Assembly (NCBI GenBank): GCA_037134755.1
Contig: JBAXLO010000017.1
Coordinates: forward strand, 1-34,630
Direction of reading: 5' to 3'
Source: JBAXLO01 sp037134755
GTDB taxonomy: Bacteria; Bacteroidota; Bacteroidia; Bacteroidales; JACABE01
DNA: 34,630 bases
Shown: piece by piece, positions 25,162-33,034 of the stretch
How positions within the stretch are numbered: position 1 is the first letter of the stretch
How the letters are laid out: the number at the start of each line of letters is the position of its first letter
Program-made: the position numbers and the translations under genes
The notes under the pieces: generated by a model
The model's database searches: none
Told to the model about the DNA's origin: nothing
What the model saw: only the letters and a program-made list of their open reading frames with translations

Positions 25162-26190
25162 ATGGAAAGAAACAAGAACAGATCGGGATCAAAACCGAGC
25201 CGTACCGTTAAAAGAGAACGAATAACCAGAAAGGATACTTCAAGTCAAAATCAACCAAGAGAAGAAAAAAACTATTCTAAAGATAAAGATAAAATACAGA
25301 CATCTAATAAGATTGTTCTTAAAAAGAAAGAACCTTTCAAGAAATTTGATGAAAAACCGGGTGACAGAAATCAATATTCAAGTTTCTCGCTTCCACGTCG
25401 CGACCGTCCAAAACGTTCGGATGTATTGGATTTAAATGATATTAAACAAAGAAATACCCAACCCTCAGATGACGGTCTTATCCGTTTAAATAAATATATT
25501 GCTAACGCAGGCATCTGTTCGCGTCGAGAAGCTGATCAACTTATCGAAAGCGGTGCAGTTTCTGTTAATGGAGTTATTGTTACAGTGCTTGGCACTAAGG
25601 TTTCTCCAACTGATCAAATACAGTATGGTGGAGAAACATTAAGTGGCGAACGTAAAATGTATGTACTTTTAAACAAACCAAAAGGTTACATAACTACTTC
25701 CGACGATCCTCAGGAACGCAAAACTGTTATGCTGCTGATTAAAGATGTTTGTCGCGAACGTGTATATCCTGTTGGTCGCCTCGACCGCAACACCAGTGGT
25801 TTGTTATTGTTTACCAATGATGGCGACATGGCTAAGAAACTTACCCACCCTCGCTATGGAGCTAAAAAGCTTTATCATGTAGAGCTTGATCATGCTTTGA
25901 CCAGAGGTGATATGGAAAAGATTATTACCGGTATTGAGCTCGAAGATGGCATTGCTTTAGTTGATGAACTTTCGTATTCAGGTGATGGTATGGATAAAAA
26001 ATCTATTGGCATCTTGTTGCATTTAGGCAAGAATAGGATTGTTCGCCGTATCTTCGAATCCTTAGGTTATGATGTAGTAAAGCTTGACCGTGTAATGTTT
26101 GCAGGATTAACTAAGAAAGATCTTCCTCGTGGAATGGCTCGTTTATTGACAGAAAAAGAAATTTCTTTTCTGAAAATGCTTCGCTCCTAA
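25162..26190 (+). CDS. 16S/23S rRNA pseudouridine synthase, RluB/RsuA family
   Basis: 342 residues. After a basic, disordered N-terminal extension of about 105 residues (Lys, Arg, Ser and Pro rich) comes an S4 RNA-binding domain (IRLNKYIANAGICSRREADQ, then SGAVSVNGVIV). Next is the synthase domain with LLNKPKGYITT and the catalytic motif VGRLDRNTSGLLLFTNDG, where Asp208 is the nucleophile, and further KLYHVELD and KNRIVRRIFESLGYDVVKLDR. Enzymes of this family isomerise a specific uridine in ribosomal RNA; RluB versus RsuA-type specificity cannot be decided here, so no symbol is given. Long charged N-terminal extensions are common in Bacteroidota members. First gene of a likely three-gene operon (33 bp to the next). 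Confidence 0.95.
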   Translation: MERNKNRSGSKPSRTVKRERITRKDTSSQNQPREEKNYSKDKDKIQTSNKIVLKKKEPFKKFDEKPGDRNQYSSFSLPRRDRPKRSDVLDLNDIKQRNTQPSDDGLIRLNKYIANAGICSRREADQLIESGAVSVNGVIVTVLGTKVSPTDQIQYGGETLSGERKMYVLLNKPKGYITTSDDPQERKTVMLLIKDVCRERVYPVGRLDRNTSGLLLFTNDGDMAKKLTHPRYGAKKLYHVELDHALTRGDMEKIITGIELEDGIALVDELSYSGDGMDKKSIGILLHLGKNRIVRRIFESLGYDVVKLDRVMFAGLTKKDLPRGMARLLTEKEISFLKMLRS

Positions 26191-26223
26191 GCAATAATTC
26201 CAGGCTATAAAGGTTATTATTTT

Positions 26224-28869
26224 ATGATAAAAACAACTATCATGAATAATAAATTAAAGAAAATCATTCTCCGTGCGATCCTCGGATTGATTTCCTTTAT
26301 TCTGTTGCTGGTTATCACCGGTTTTCTTATTGTTTATTTTAATCAGGATAAGATTAAAAGAATCTTTGTCACTGAATTAAACAAATCTCTTCGCACAGAA
26401 ATCTCTGTTAAAGATATTGATTTCTCTGTGTTTGCTAAGTTTCCAAATGCTTCTTTAAGATTTAAAGATGTGCTGGCAAAAGATGCTATTACAGCACCTG
26501 ATAAAGATACTTTGCTTGCCGCAAAAAGCATTTATCTTGAATTTAATCTTTGGGATATTTATTATAAAGAGTATAAGATTAAGAAGATTGAAATTAATAA
26601 TGGCAAGTTAAATATCAGGGTAAATAAAGAAGGGAACGATAATTATCATTTCTGGAAACCTTCTACTGATACTGTTCAAAGCAACTTTAAATTTGTATTA
26701 AAGAAGATAGCGCTCAACAATGTTACCATCCGTTATATAAATCAGGAGTCAGAACAATATTATGATATTAAAGCAGTAAAAACTATTGCTCAAGGAGACT
26801 TTTCCAATGACATACAATCGCTGAAACTGAAAGGAGATTTAATGATTACACATTTCCAGTCAGGAGAAGTTGTTTATCTTCGAAATGAGAAGTCAAGCCT
26901 ATCGATTAATGGAACTATAAATTCTACCAAACATACTATTGACATAGATAAAGGAGAGTTAAAACTGAACGGGCTTTTGTTTGATGTTACAGGTATGGTT
27001 AGTTATGCTGAGAACTATAAGTATCTTAATTTAAAGATTAAAGGTAAAAATGTAAAGCTCCATGATTTTGTAAAAGAACTACCCGAACGCTACCGTGATT
27101 ATTTTGCAAAGTATGATAGTAAAGGAAACTTTGATCTGAATTTAATTTTAAAAGGAAACTATGCAGGTAATAATATTCCATTAGTATCAGCTACTTTCAA
27201 TCTTAAGAATGGAGAAATTTATCATACCGATTCAGAAGCTAAGCTCACAAATGTAAACTTTGAAGGAACATATACTAACGCTCAAAGTAATGATCTTGCA
27301 AACCACAGAATAACTTTGAGGAACTTTAGTTGTGTTTTAAATGGAGGAACTATTAAAGGGAATTTAGATATTACCAATCTTAAAACACCTTATTTAGTGC
27401 TCGATGCTCAGGTTAACATTAAATTGGAAGATATGCATCAGTTTATCAAGAATGATAAGGTGCAATCATTAAGTGGAGGGCTTTATCTTAATTTAAATTA
27501 TAAGGGTCAACTATCTGGTAGTAATCTAAAGGCTGAAGATTTTATTAGAAGTAATTCGAATGGTAATGCAAAGATTACGAATCTTAATCTCCAACTTAAA
27601 AACGATAATAGGAAGTTTGCCAATATTAATGGTACTTTTTCTTTTACAAATAATGATGTTAAAATTGATGCCCTTTCGGGGAAGATTTCTAATAGTGATT
27701 TTAAAATTAATGGATACTTCCGTAATATATTGCCTTATCTTTTTATTGCAGATCAGAAGATACAAGTAATTGCCAATGTAACTTCCGATAATCTAAACTT
27801 AGATGAATTGATTGCTACTAAGACAACAGATAATGGCAACGCCGAATTTAAAATGAATGATAATTATGAGTTTCTTCTTAATATGGATGTAAAGAATATT
27901 AAGTTTAAGAAGTTTAATGCGCGTAATGCAAGTAGTAATGTAACGTATAAAGACAGGATCTTTCATGCAAACAATATAATTATGGAGAGCATGGGTGGAG
28001 TTATCAATGGGATGTTGCAGATTGACGGCACTAAACAAAATAGTTTCTTGATAAGTTTGGATGCTTCTGTAAAGAAAGTAAATGCACAACAGATGTTTTA
28101 TGTATTTGATAACTTCGGACAAAAAAGCATGACTGACAAAAACATAATAGGAAATGTTTCTGCCGAGATACAATACGCTTCTATCTTCGATCAATATCTT
28201 AATATTAATAAGAAGAGTGTGATTGCTAAGATTAATCTGAAGATTGAAAATGGAAGGTTGGTCAATTATCAACCTATGCTGAAGCTATCGAGGTTTATAA
28301 AAGAAGAAGATTTAAAAGATATTAGTTTCTCTACTTTACAAAATCAGATATTGATAAAAGACGAACTCATTACTATTCCTTCGATGGAAATAAAATCAAG
28401 TGCTATTAACCTAACGCTTGCCGGCGAACATAAGTTCGATAATCATATTAATTATAAGATAAATCTATTGCTTTCAGAGATAACTTCGCGAAAGCGTAAA
28501 CAAAGAGAAAAGACGGAACAGAAAACATGGATTGAAGAAGACGACGGTCTGGGCAGAACTAAGATATACATAAAGGTTACCGGCACTATAGATAATCCTG
28601 AGTTTAAATACGACACTAAAAGTGTTATAATTAAAGTCGGTGCATTTATAAAAGAAGGTGGCGAGAATTTTATTAATACCATTAAAGATGAGTTTAAGTG
28701 GCTGAAGAAAGATTCAGCTAACGTAAAGCAAAAGCAACAATGGAAAGAACAGGAAAAGGGTAAGTTTATATATGAATTTGATGAAGAAAAAAAAGAAACA
28801 CCAAAGAAAGAAACGAAACCTAAAACTCCTCCTCCTTCTAATGTGAAGATTAAATGGGATGACGAATAA
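26224..28869 (+). CDS. AsmA-like envelope protein
   Basis: 881 residues (the ATG at 26242 is an alternative start). One N-terminal membrane segment (IILRAILGLISFILLLVITGFLIVYF) precedes a large periplasmic part of repeated beta-strands with the AsmA signature: NKSLRTEISVKDIDFSVFAKFPNASLRFKD near the start, repeated LxLNGxLFDVTG and KINGxF motifs, and a C-terminal part GxLVNYQPMLKLSRF. AsmA-like and related bridge-type proteins span the periplasm and are linked to phospholipid transport or outer-membrane assembly. The last 70 residues are Lys/Glu/Pro-rich and likely disordered. It lies between an rRNA-modifying enzyme and the GGQ hydrolase gene; no functional link is obvious. Confidence 0.9.
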   Translation: MIKTTIMNNKLKKIILRAILGLISFILLLVITGFLIVYFNQDKIKRIFVTELNKSLRTEISVKDIDFSVFAKFPNASLRFKDVLAKDAITAPDKDTLLAAKSIYLEFNLWDIYYKEYKIKKIEINNGKLNIRVNKEGNDNYHFWKPSTDTVQSNFKFVLKKIALNNVTIRYINQESEQYYDIKAVKTIAQGDFSNDIQSLKLKGDLMITHFQSGEVVYLRNEKSSLSINGTINSTKHTIDIDKGELKLNGLLFDVTGMVSYAENYKYLNLKIKGKNVKLHDFVKELPERYRDYFAKYDSKGNFDLNLILKGNYAGNNIPLVSATFNLKNGEIYHTDSEAKLTNVNFEGTYTNAQSNDLANHRITLRNFSCVLNGGTIKGNLDITNLKTPYLVLDAQVNIKLEDMHQFIKNDKVQSLSGGLYLNLNYKGQLSGSNLKAEDFIRSNSNGNAKITNLNLQLKNDNRKFANINGTFSFTNNDVKIDALSGKISNSDFKINGYFRNILPYLFIADQKIQVIANVTSDNLNLDELIATKTTDNGNAEFKMNDNYEFLLNMDVKNIKFKKFNARNASSNVTYKDRIFHANNIIMESMGGVINGMLQIDGTKQNSFLISLDASVKKVNAQQMFYVFDNFGQKSMTDKNIIGNVSAEIQYASIFDQYLNINKKSVIAKINLKIENGRLVNYQPMLKLSRFIKEEDLKDISFSTLQNQILIKDELITIPSMEIKSSAINLTLAGEHKFDNHINYKINLLLSEITSRKRKQREKTEQKTWIEEDDGLGRTKIYIKVTGTIDNPEFKYDTKSVIIKVGAFIKEGGENFINTIKDEFKWLKKDSANVKQKQQWKEQEKGKFIYEFDEEKKETPKKETKPKTPPPSNVKIKWDDE

Positions 28870-28900
28870 GGGGAATATAATTTAACTATGCAACTGATTA

Positions 28901-29359
28901 ATGAATAAATATAACTTACTACTAAAAGGAAATCCAAAACATGTAGATCTAAGGGATTTCTCTCCGGAATTTATTTTCCAAACATCAAGGAGTAGTGGTC
29001 CGGGTGGACAGAATGTAAATAAAACAGAAACTAAAGTTGAGCTAAGGTTTAATGTTGAGCTTTCAAACTTATTGAATGAAGAAGAGAAAGCTCTTATTCT
29101 ATTAAGATTAAAGAACAAGATAAACAATGATGGTTTCTTAATAATAACTGTACAGGAAAGCCGTAGCCAAATATTCAATAAGCAAATAGCTGAACAACGA
29201 TTCTATGAAATTCTTACAAAAGCATTAAAGAAACAAACAAAAAGAACAGCGACAAAACCTACAGCAGCTTCGAATAAAAGAAGATTGGTAACTAAGAAAT
29301 ATAATTCTAAAAAGAAAGAACTGCGTAAGTTTAGCAGTGATGAAAATAGTTTAAGTTAA
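28901..29359 (+). CDS. arfB: ArfB/YaeJ-type peptidyl-tRNA hydrolase (ribosome rescue)
   Basis: 152 residues, close to E. coli ArfB (140). The catalytic loop SSGPGGQNVNKTETKVELRF carries GGQ at 35-37, the motif that hydrolyses peptidyl-tRNA in the ribosome. The domain is followed by QESRSQIFNKQIAEQRFYEIL and a strongly basic C-terminal tail (KKQTKRTATKPTAASNKRR and KKYNSKKKELRK). In ArfB this tail enters the empty mRNA channel of stalled ribosomes. It lacks the codon-recognition domains of full release factors, so it is a rescue factor and not prfA/prfB. It starts 31 bp after the AsmA-like gene and is probably co-transcribed. Confidence 0.93.
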   Translation: MNKYNLLLKGNPKHVDLRDFSPEFIFQTSRSSGPGGQNVNKTETKVELRFNVELSNLLNEEEKALILLRLKNKINNDGFLIITVQESRSQIFNKQIAEQRFYEILTKALKKQTKRTATKPTAASNKRRLVTKKYNSKKKELRKFSSDENSLS

Positions 29360-29422
29360 TTGCTAAAAGAGTTTATTTTAATGATTTTTTAAAAAAATGT
29401 TAATTGATTCTAGAATTAATTG

Positions 29423-29430
29423 TACTTTTG
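29423..29430 (+). promoter_or_regulatory. -7 box of the FkbM methyltransferase gene
   Basis: TACTTTTG matches TAnnTTTG; a TTG at 29404-29406 lies 16 bp upstream, a little close. The leader would be about 95 nt. Confidence 0.45.
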
Positions 29431-29530
29431 TAAAAAATTGTGAGATTCATTTTATACAATAACAAAACTGTTATAATGGAATAAATCAGAATACTTTTTT
29501 TAATTTATAGACATTTACGTACACAATTAC

Positions 29531-30496
29531 ATGACACTAAATAAAGCATCTGAATCATATATATCCTCTAAAATCAGGCCACTTTTTATTAAAACTATCT
29601 ATTGTTTGTATCATCTTTCACCATTTGGCTTTGCTTATGGCGCTCATAAAAAACTAAGTACTCTAACACTTAAGATTAAGTTTTATTATTTCTTCTTCCC
29701 ATCCAAAAAGAAGAACTTCCTTAATGAAATTGAATTCCTTACTAATAAATCAAGAGAAGATTATCCATTTTCTTATGTGTTTCCATACCCTTTTACTTTT
29801 GAATATGATATGAATAACATAAAAGTATATACTGACGATACTAATGGTTTGTATTATGTAATTCATGACAATAAAAGAATTTACTACAGCAGGGATTTTA
29901 AAACTGAATTAGAAGTGCAACGTAGTTGTAATTATATAACTACTGAGCAAGATGAGAGGTCTCCGCACAGGTATCTGGATGCTTCTTTTAATGTTGAAAA
30001 AGGAGATGTAGTTATTGATATTGGTGCTGCCGAAGGTAACTTCTCTGTGGAAGTAGTGGAAAGAGCTAGCGAACTATATATATTTGAGCATAATGATAAC
30101 TGGATTGAAGCTTTAAATGCAACCTTCGAGCCATGGAAAGAGAAAGTACATATCATTAAAAAGTATGTATCGGATGTTGATAATGATGACGCTACTACTC
30201 TTGATACTTTATTTAAAGATAAACATATTGATTTTATCAAAATAGATGTTGAAGGTGCTGAGATGAAGATATTAAAGAATTCTAAAAAAGTAATTGATAA
30301 TAATAGCTCTTTAAAGATGGCTGTTTGCACTTACCATAAAAGAAGGGATGCAAAAGTGATTAAAAATACACTTCTTAAATATAATTTTAATTGTGCTTTT
30401 ACTGATGGTTATATGCTATTTACATCCAAAAGAATAGTGCCACCTTATTTCAGACATGGATTAATAAGAGCACAAAAAAAGGTAATTGCTAATTAA
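29531..30496 (+). CDS. FkbM family methyltransferase
   Basis: 321 residues. The C-terminal half is an FkbM-type SAM-dependent methyltransferase: the SAM-binding motif DVVIDIGAAEGNFS starts at residue 159, followed by LYIFEHNDNW (acidic residue after the second strand) and HIDFIKIDVEGAEMKILKNS, the hallmark FkbM motif. The N-terminal 150 residues have no recognised motif, but include YYSRDF and SYVFPYPFTFEYD and may form a substrate-specific cap. FkbM enzymes methylate hydroxyls on sugars, lipids or natural products; here a surface glycan is a plausible target but unproven. It has its own promoter box and converges on the kinase gene set. Confidence 0.88.
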   Translation: MTLNKASESYISSKIRPLFIKTIYCLYHLSPFGFAYGAHKKLSTLTLKIKFYYFFFPSKKKNFLNEIEFLTNKSREDYPFSYVFPYPFTFEYDMNNIKVYTDDTNGLYYVIHDNKRIYYSRDFKTELEVQRSCNYITTEQDERSPHRYLDASFNVEKGDVVIDIGAAEGNFSVEVVERASELYIFEHNDNWIEALNATFEPWKEKVHIIKKYVSDVDNDDATTLDTLFKDKHIDFIKIDVEGAEMKILKNSKKVIDNNSSLKMAVCTYHKRRDAKVIKNTLLKYNFNCAFTDGYMLFTSKRIVPPYFRHGLIRAQKKVIAN

Positions 30497-30526
30497 AACA
30501 ACTACCTTGTCTTCTTTTTTCTTATA

Positions 30527-30566
30527 ACTTTAAGTACTTTAAGTATTTTAGGCACTTTAAGTACTT
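30527..30566. repeat. 9-bp tandem repeat (ACTTTAAGT)
   Basis: ACTTTAAGT recurs at 30527, 30536 and 30554, with the degenerate ATTTTAGGC at 30545 and ACTTCCTAC at 30563, so four to five units in phase. It fills the gap between the convergent methyltransferase and kinase genes. The units are partly self-complementary (AAGTACTT at junctions). Confidence 0.7.
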
Positions 30567-30567
30567 C

Positions 30568-31404
30568 CTACTTGTGATATTCAATCAAACCTTCCATCGG
30601 CGTTCTGATTATCTTACCCATTTTAACACCCCAATTAGCAGCTACTTGTTTTAGTATATCACTAAAATAATAAGCAATAGAACCGGTAGCATTAACAGGC
30701 AATTCTTTGTAACCTGTATAATGACTTACCTGATACTTAAAGAACTTATCAAACGAATCGGACATAAGATTTATAACATAAGGATGATCGATATACTTGC
30801 TCATAAAGGGTGTGAAAGATGCAAGGAAACGATTGGCAAACGGTTCTTTATAAACCGCATTTAGTATCTTATCAAAACGATATGGATACATTTCTTCATA
30901 GAGCTTCCTGATGTCAGCAGGCATTTCATCTCTTAAATAATCAGAGATAAACATCTTGCCGGCATACACTCCTCCTCCTTCATCGCCAAACATATATCCA
31001 ACGGAAGAGACATTTTCAACAACATCTTTTCCATCATACAAACAAGAGTTAGAGCCTGTGCCCAGGATGCAAGCTATACCTTTTTCTCTGCCACATAACG
31101 AGCGTGCAGCACCATCCAGATCATGCTCAACTTCAACTTTGGCATTGCGAAAGAAGTCTTCGAGCGGCGATTGTATAATCTGATTCTTTTCGGGGGTCGA
31201 ACATCCCGAACCATAAAAGAATACCTTCTCGATGAACTTTGCATTGACGAATGGAAGCAGATTCTTATCCAGTTCCTCGGTTATTACTTCTTCGGTTACA
31301 AAGTAGGGATTGAACCCTATTGTTTGAAACGATTTGGGTTCGTGTTCGGTGTCTATTACACACCATTCGGTTTTGGTTGAGCCACTATCAGCTATTAGTA
31401 TCAT
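30568..31404 (-). CDS. BadF/BadG-type ATPase, N-acetylglucosamine-kinase-like
   Basis: 278 residues. It belongs to the ASKHA fold: the N-terminal phosphate-1 motif MILIADSGSTKTEWCVID, then VEHDLDGAARSLCGREKGIACILGTGSNSCLYDG, which contains the second phosphate loop GTGSNS, and GYMFGDEGGGVYAGK in the middle. This pattern is that of the BadF/BadG/BcrA/BcrD family, whose Bacteroidota members are usually annotated as N-acetylglucosamine kinases. The cysteines needed by radical dehydratase activators are not present in the usual place, which favours a sugar kinase role. The gene follows a diacylglycerol-kinase gene by 7 bp and so is probably the last gene of a three-gene operon. Confidence 0.88.
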   Translation of the reverse strand: MILIADSGSTKTEWCVIDTEHEPKSFQTIGFNPYFVTEEVITEELDKNLLPFVNAKFIEKVFFYGSGCSTPEKNQIIQSPLEDFFRNAKVEVEHDLDGAARSLCGREKGIACILGTGSNSCLYDGKDVVENVSSVGYMFGDEGGGVYAGKMFISDYLRDEMPADIRKLYEEMYPYRFDKILNAVYKEPFANRFLASFTPFMSKYIDHPYVINLMSDSFDKFFKYQVSHYTGYKELPVNATGSIAYYFSDILKQVAANWGVKMGKIIRTPMEGLIEYHK

Positions 31405-31411
31405 GATTTAT

Positions 31412-31798
31412 TTATTTTAAAAGTTCAATTAATTTCGGTGCAAAGATAAGCATTCCTACTATTGCAGCAGCAATTGCCGTAATTAAAACTGCTGCTGCTG
31501 CACAATCTTTTATTAAGCCTGCCTTTTCGTTATGTTCGGGCGAAACTATATCTACAATTCCTTCGATAGCAGTATTAAAAAGCTCAGCACTAAATACCAT
31601 AGCCATCACTATTAGTATCATTAGCCATTGTGTATGACTTATTTTAAAGATAACACCGGCAATAATTACCAAGATGGATATTATTATATGTACTTTAAAA
31701 TTAAGTTGTGTGGCAGCTCCATGTTTTATCCCGTTAAGGGCATACTTAAAGCTCTTTAAGACTTTTAATACTGATGTTCTGGAAGTATTGTTTTCCAT
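31412..31798 (-). CDS. dgkA: diacylglycerol kinase / undecaprenol kinase
   Basis: 128 residues, the normal size. DgkA-type small integral membrane kinases phosphorylate diacylglycerol or undecaprenol at the inner membrane. Three hydrophobic segments are visible at about 34-52, 55-75 and 98-120. Between the second and third lies the family signature: AELFNTAIEGIVDIVSPE followed by HNEKAGLIKDCAAAAVLI. The conserved Glu (about residue 71), the Asn and the Lys-Asp pair for catalysis are present. In bacteria other than Gammaproteobacteria this family often acts on undecaprenol, so the lipid substrate is open. It sits 7 bp after the MBL hydrolase gene and 7 bp before the kinase gene. Confidence 0.92.
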   Translation of the reverse strand: MENNTSRTSVLKVLKSFKYALNGIKHGAATQLNFKVHIIISILVIIAGVIFKISHTQWLMILIVMAMVFSAELFNTAIEGIVDIVSPEHNEKAGLIKDCAAAAVLITAIAAAIVGMLIFAPKLIELLK

Positions 31799-31805
31799 TA
31801 ATACC

Positions 31806-32441
31806 TTAAATAAAAGGATTGTTCATGGCTTCGTTACCTATTGAAGTTGAAGGACCGTGACCGGGATATACAATATAAGTTACTTCTAAAGTAAAAAGTT
31901 TGGTAATAATATTCTTCTTTAACAAATCATAATCGCCTGTAGGGAGATCAGTTCTGCCAATACTTTCTTGAAACAATACATCGCCCGTAATTACAAACTC
32001 CTGCGTATGATTTACCAAACAAATACTGCCATCAGCATGACCGGGAGTATAAAGAACTTCTAATTCAGAATTGCCAAACTTAATCTTATCACCTTCATTA
32101 AGAGAGCCTGTAACCTTGGCTACCCCTTTTAAATTAAAACCATAAACATTGGCTTGAGCAATTGCATTGTCCAGAAAAACCTTGCCGGCAGCATGCATAG
32201 TAATCCCTAAACCGTAGGTGTTTTCAACAAAAGCACTCCCCAATATATGGTCGATGTGGCAATGCGTGTTTACAAGGCAAACAGGCTTTAAGCCTTCGTT
32301 AGTTATGTAGTTAGCCAGCTCATCGTCTTCGCTTTTGTTATAATTAGCTGCATCTACAATTATGCACTCTTTAGTCTCATCATACAGCACATAGCAGTTT
32401 ACCTGAAAATCATTAAATACAAATTTCTTTATCGTGATCAT
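31806..32441 (-). CDS. MBL-fold metallo-hydrolase, glyoxalase II-like
   Basis: 211 residues, the common small MBL-fold length. The metal motif THCHIDH is complete with His60, His62, Asp64 and His65. Further ligands are in YTPGHADGS (His), FVITGDVLFQ (Asp) and YPGHGPST (His). The GRTDLPTGDY stretch is typical of the hydroxyacylglutathione-hydrolase-like group. The length is shorter than true glyoxalase II (about 250), so the substrate may be another thioester or a general hydrolase substrate. First gene of the three-gene minus-strand set (7 bp to the next). Nested inverted repeats lie just upstream, probably in its leader. Confidence 0.88.
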   Translation of the reverse strand: MITIKKFVFNDFQVNCYVLYDETKECIIVDAANYNKSEDDELANYITNEGLKPVCLVNTHCHIDHILGSAFVENTYGLGITMHAAGKVFLDNAIAQANVYGFNLKGVAKVTGSLNEGDKIKFGNSELEVLYTPGHADGSICLVNHTQEFVITGDVLFQESIGRTDLPTGDYDLLKKNIITKLFTLEVTYIVYPGHGPSTSIGNEAMNNPFI

Positions 32442-32472
32442 ATTATTATTTTAAATCGTTTGTTTGTTTTAA

Positions 32473-32557
32473 TTCCGCTTAGCAGTTTTTTTACTGCTTA
32501 GCGGATAGGTAGTTTGCCGATTATATCCGCTAAGCGGCATAGAACCGCTAAGCGGAA
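32473..32557. repeat. nested inverted repeats upstream of the MBL operon
   Basis: Outer arms of 11 bp (TTCCGCTTAGC at 32473-32483, complement at 32547-32557) enclose inner arms of 12 bp (GCTTAGCGGATA at 32496-32507, complement at 32524-32535). Two near-palindromes CCGCTAAGCGG stand at 32527-32537 and 32545-32555, and CGCTTAGC-type copies at 32475-32485 and 32494-32504. The element begins 32 bp upstream of the MBL hydrolase start, so it may lie in its 5' leader. Confidence 0.75.
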
Positions 32558-32580
32558 GATTGCACTCCCTTTTCGACTTG

Positions 32581-32588
32581 TAAAAGTA
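32581..32588 (-). promoter_or_regulatory. possible -7 box of the MBL operon
   Basis: Minus-strand TACTTTTA (32588-32581) differs from TAnnTTTG only at the last base. If used, the transcript would begin with the nested inverted repeats at 32557-32473. No -33 is clear. Confidence 0.3.
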
Positions 32589-32713
32589 CTAAAAATATTA
32601 AATACTGAGCTGATATATTTTTTGTTTAATTCAAATAAAGTTGATGATTTACCGAAAATATAGGGTTAAAATTCAATCTTACTAAAAATGGCTTTTTGTA
32701 AAGTATTAATTAT

Positions 32714-32907
32714 GACCTGAATCACTAACCCTAGAATCTAGGGTGAGCAAAACAGGATTGTTTTGCTTCCCCTGAAAAAAAATAGTAGTGATTCAGGTCT
32801 GTTTTAGGCACTTCCATTTTCAGGAGTAGTAATTCAGTTCTGTTTTAGTCTATTTCAATTTCAGGATTAACAAAACAATCCTGTTTTAGTCAATCTCAAT
32901 TTGAGGG
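32714..32907. repeat. 41-bp array with palindromes every 20.5 bp
   Basis: A CTGTTTTAG-like anchor recurs exactly every 41 bp at 32758, 32799, 32840 and 32881. Palindromes alternate at the half-period: ACCCTAGAATCTAGGGT (perfect, centre 32736), CAAAAC-6 nt-GTTTTG (centre 32756.5), CAAAAC-6 nt-GTTTT (centre 32879.5) and CTCAATTTGAG (perfect, centre 32900). Long-range complements also exist: a 17-bp pair (32749-32765 with 32871-32887) and a 13-bp pair (32714-32726 with 32787-32799). The middle units (32777-32860) are more decayed. The array lies between divergent genes. Confidence 0.75.
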
Positions 32908-32983
32908 AAAACAAAAACGTCTACTTTTCAATATTTGAGTAATGATAATGTAAATATTTAATTTAGGAAATAATTATTCTTTT

Positions 32984-33016
32984 TTTGTTTTGGTTTGATA
33001 AAATTGAGTAAGTTTG
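32984..33016 (+). promoter_or_regulatory. promoter of the small lipoprotein gene
   Basis: TAAGTTTG (33009-33016) matches the -7 consensus and TTTG at 32984-32987 lies 21 bp upstream as the -33 element. The -7 box contains the TTG that would begin a longer open frame at 33014, so translation must begin downstream at the ATG of 33035. Confidence 0.65.
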
Positions 33017-33034
33017 CGAAAAAATTCAAATAAA

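Noticed and set aside
27799..28272. 157-codon minus-strand frame opposite the AsmA-like gene
   Set aside because: Shadow frame within a well-supported coding region; no promoter or recognisable protein features.
30956..31380. Two plus-strand frames opposite the BadF-like gene
   Set aside because: They overlap a clear ASKHA ATPase on the other strand and show no independent motifs.
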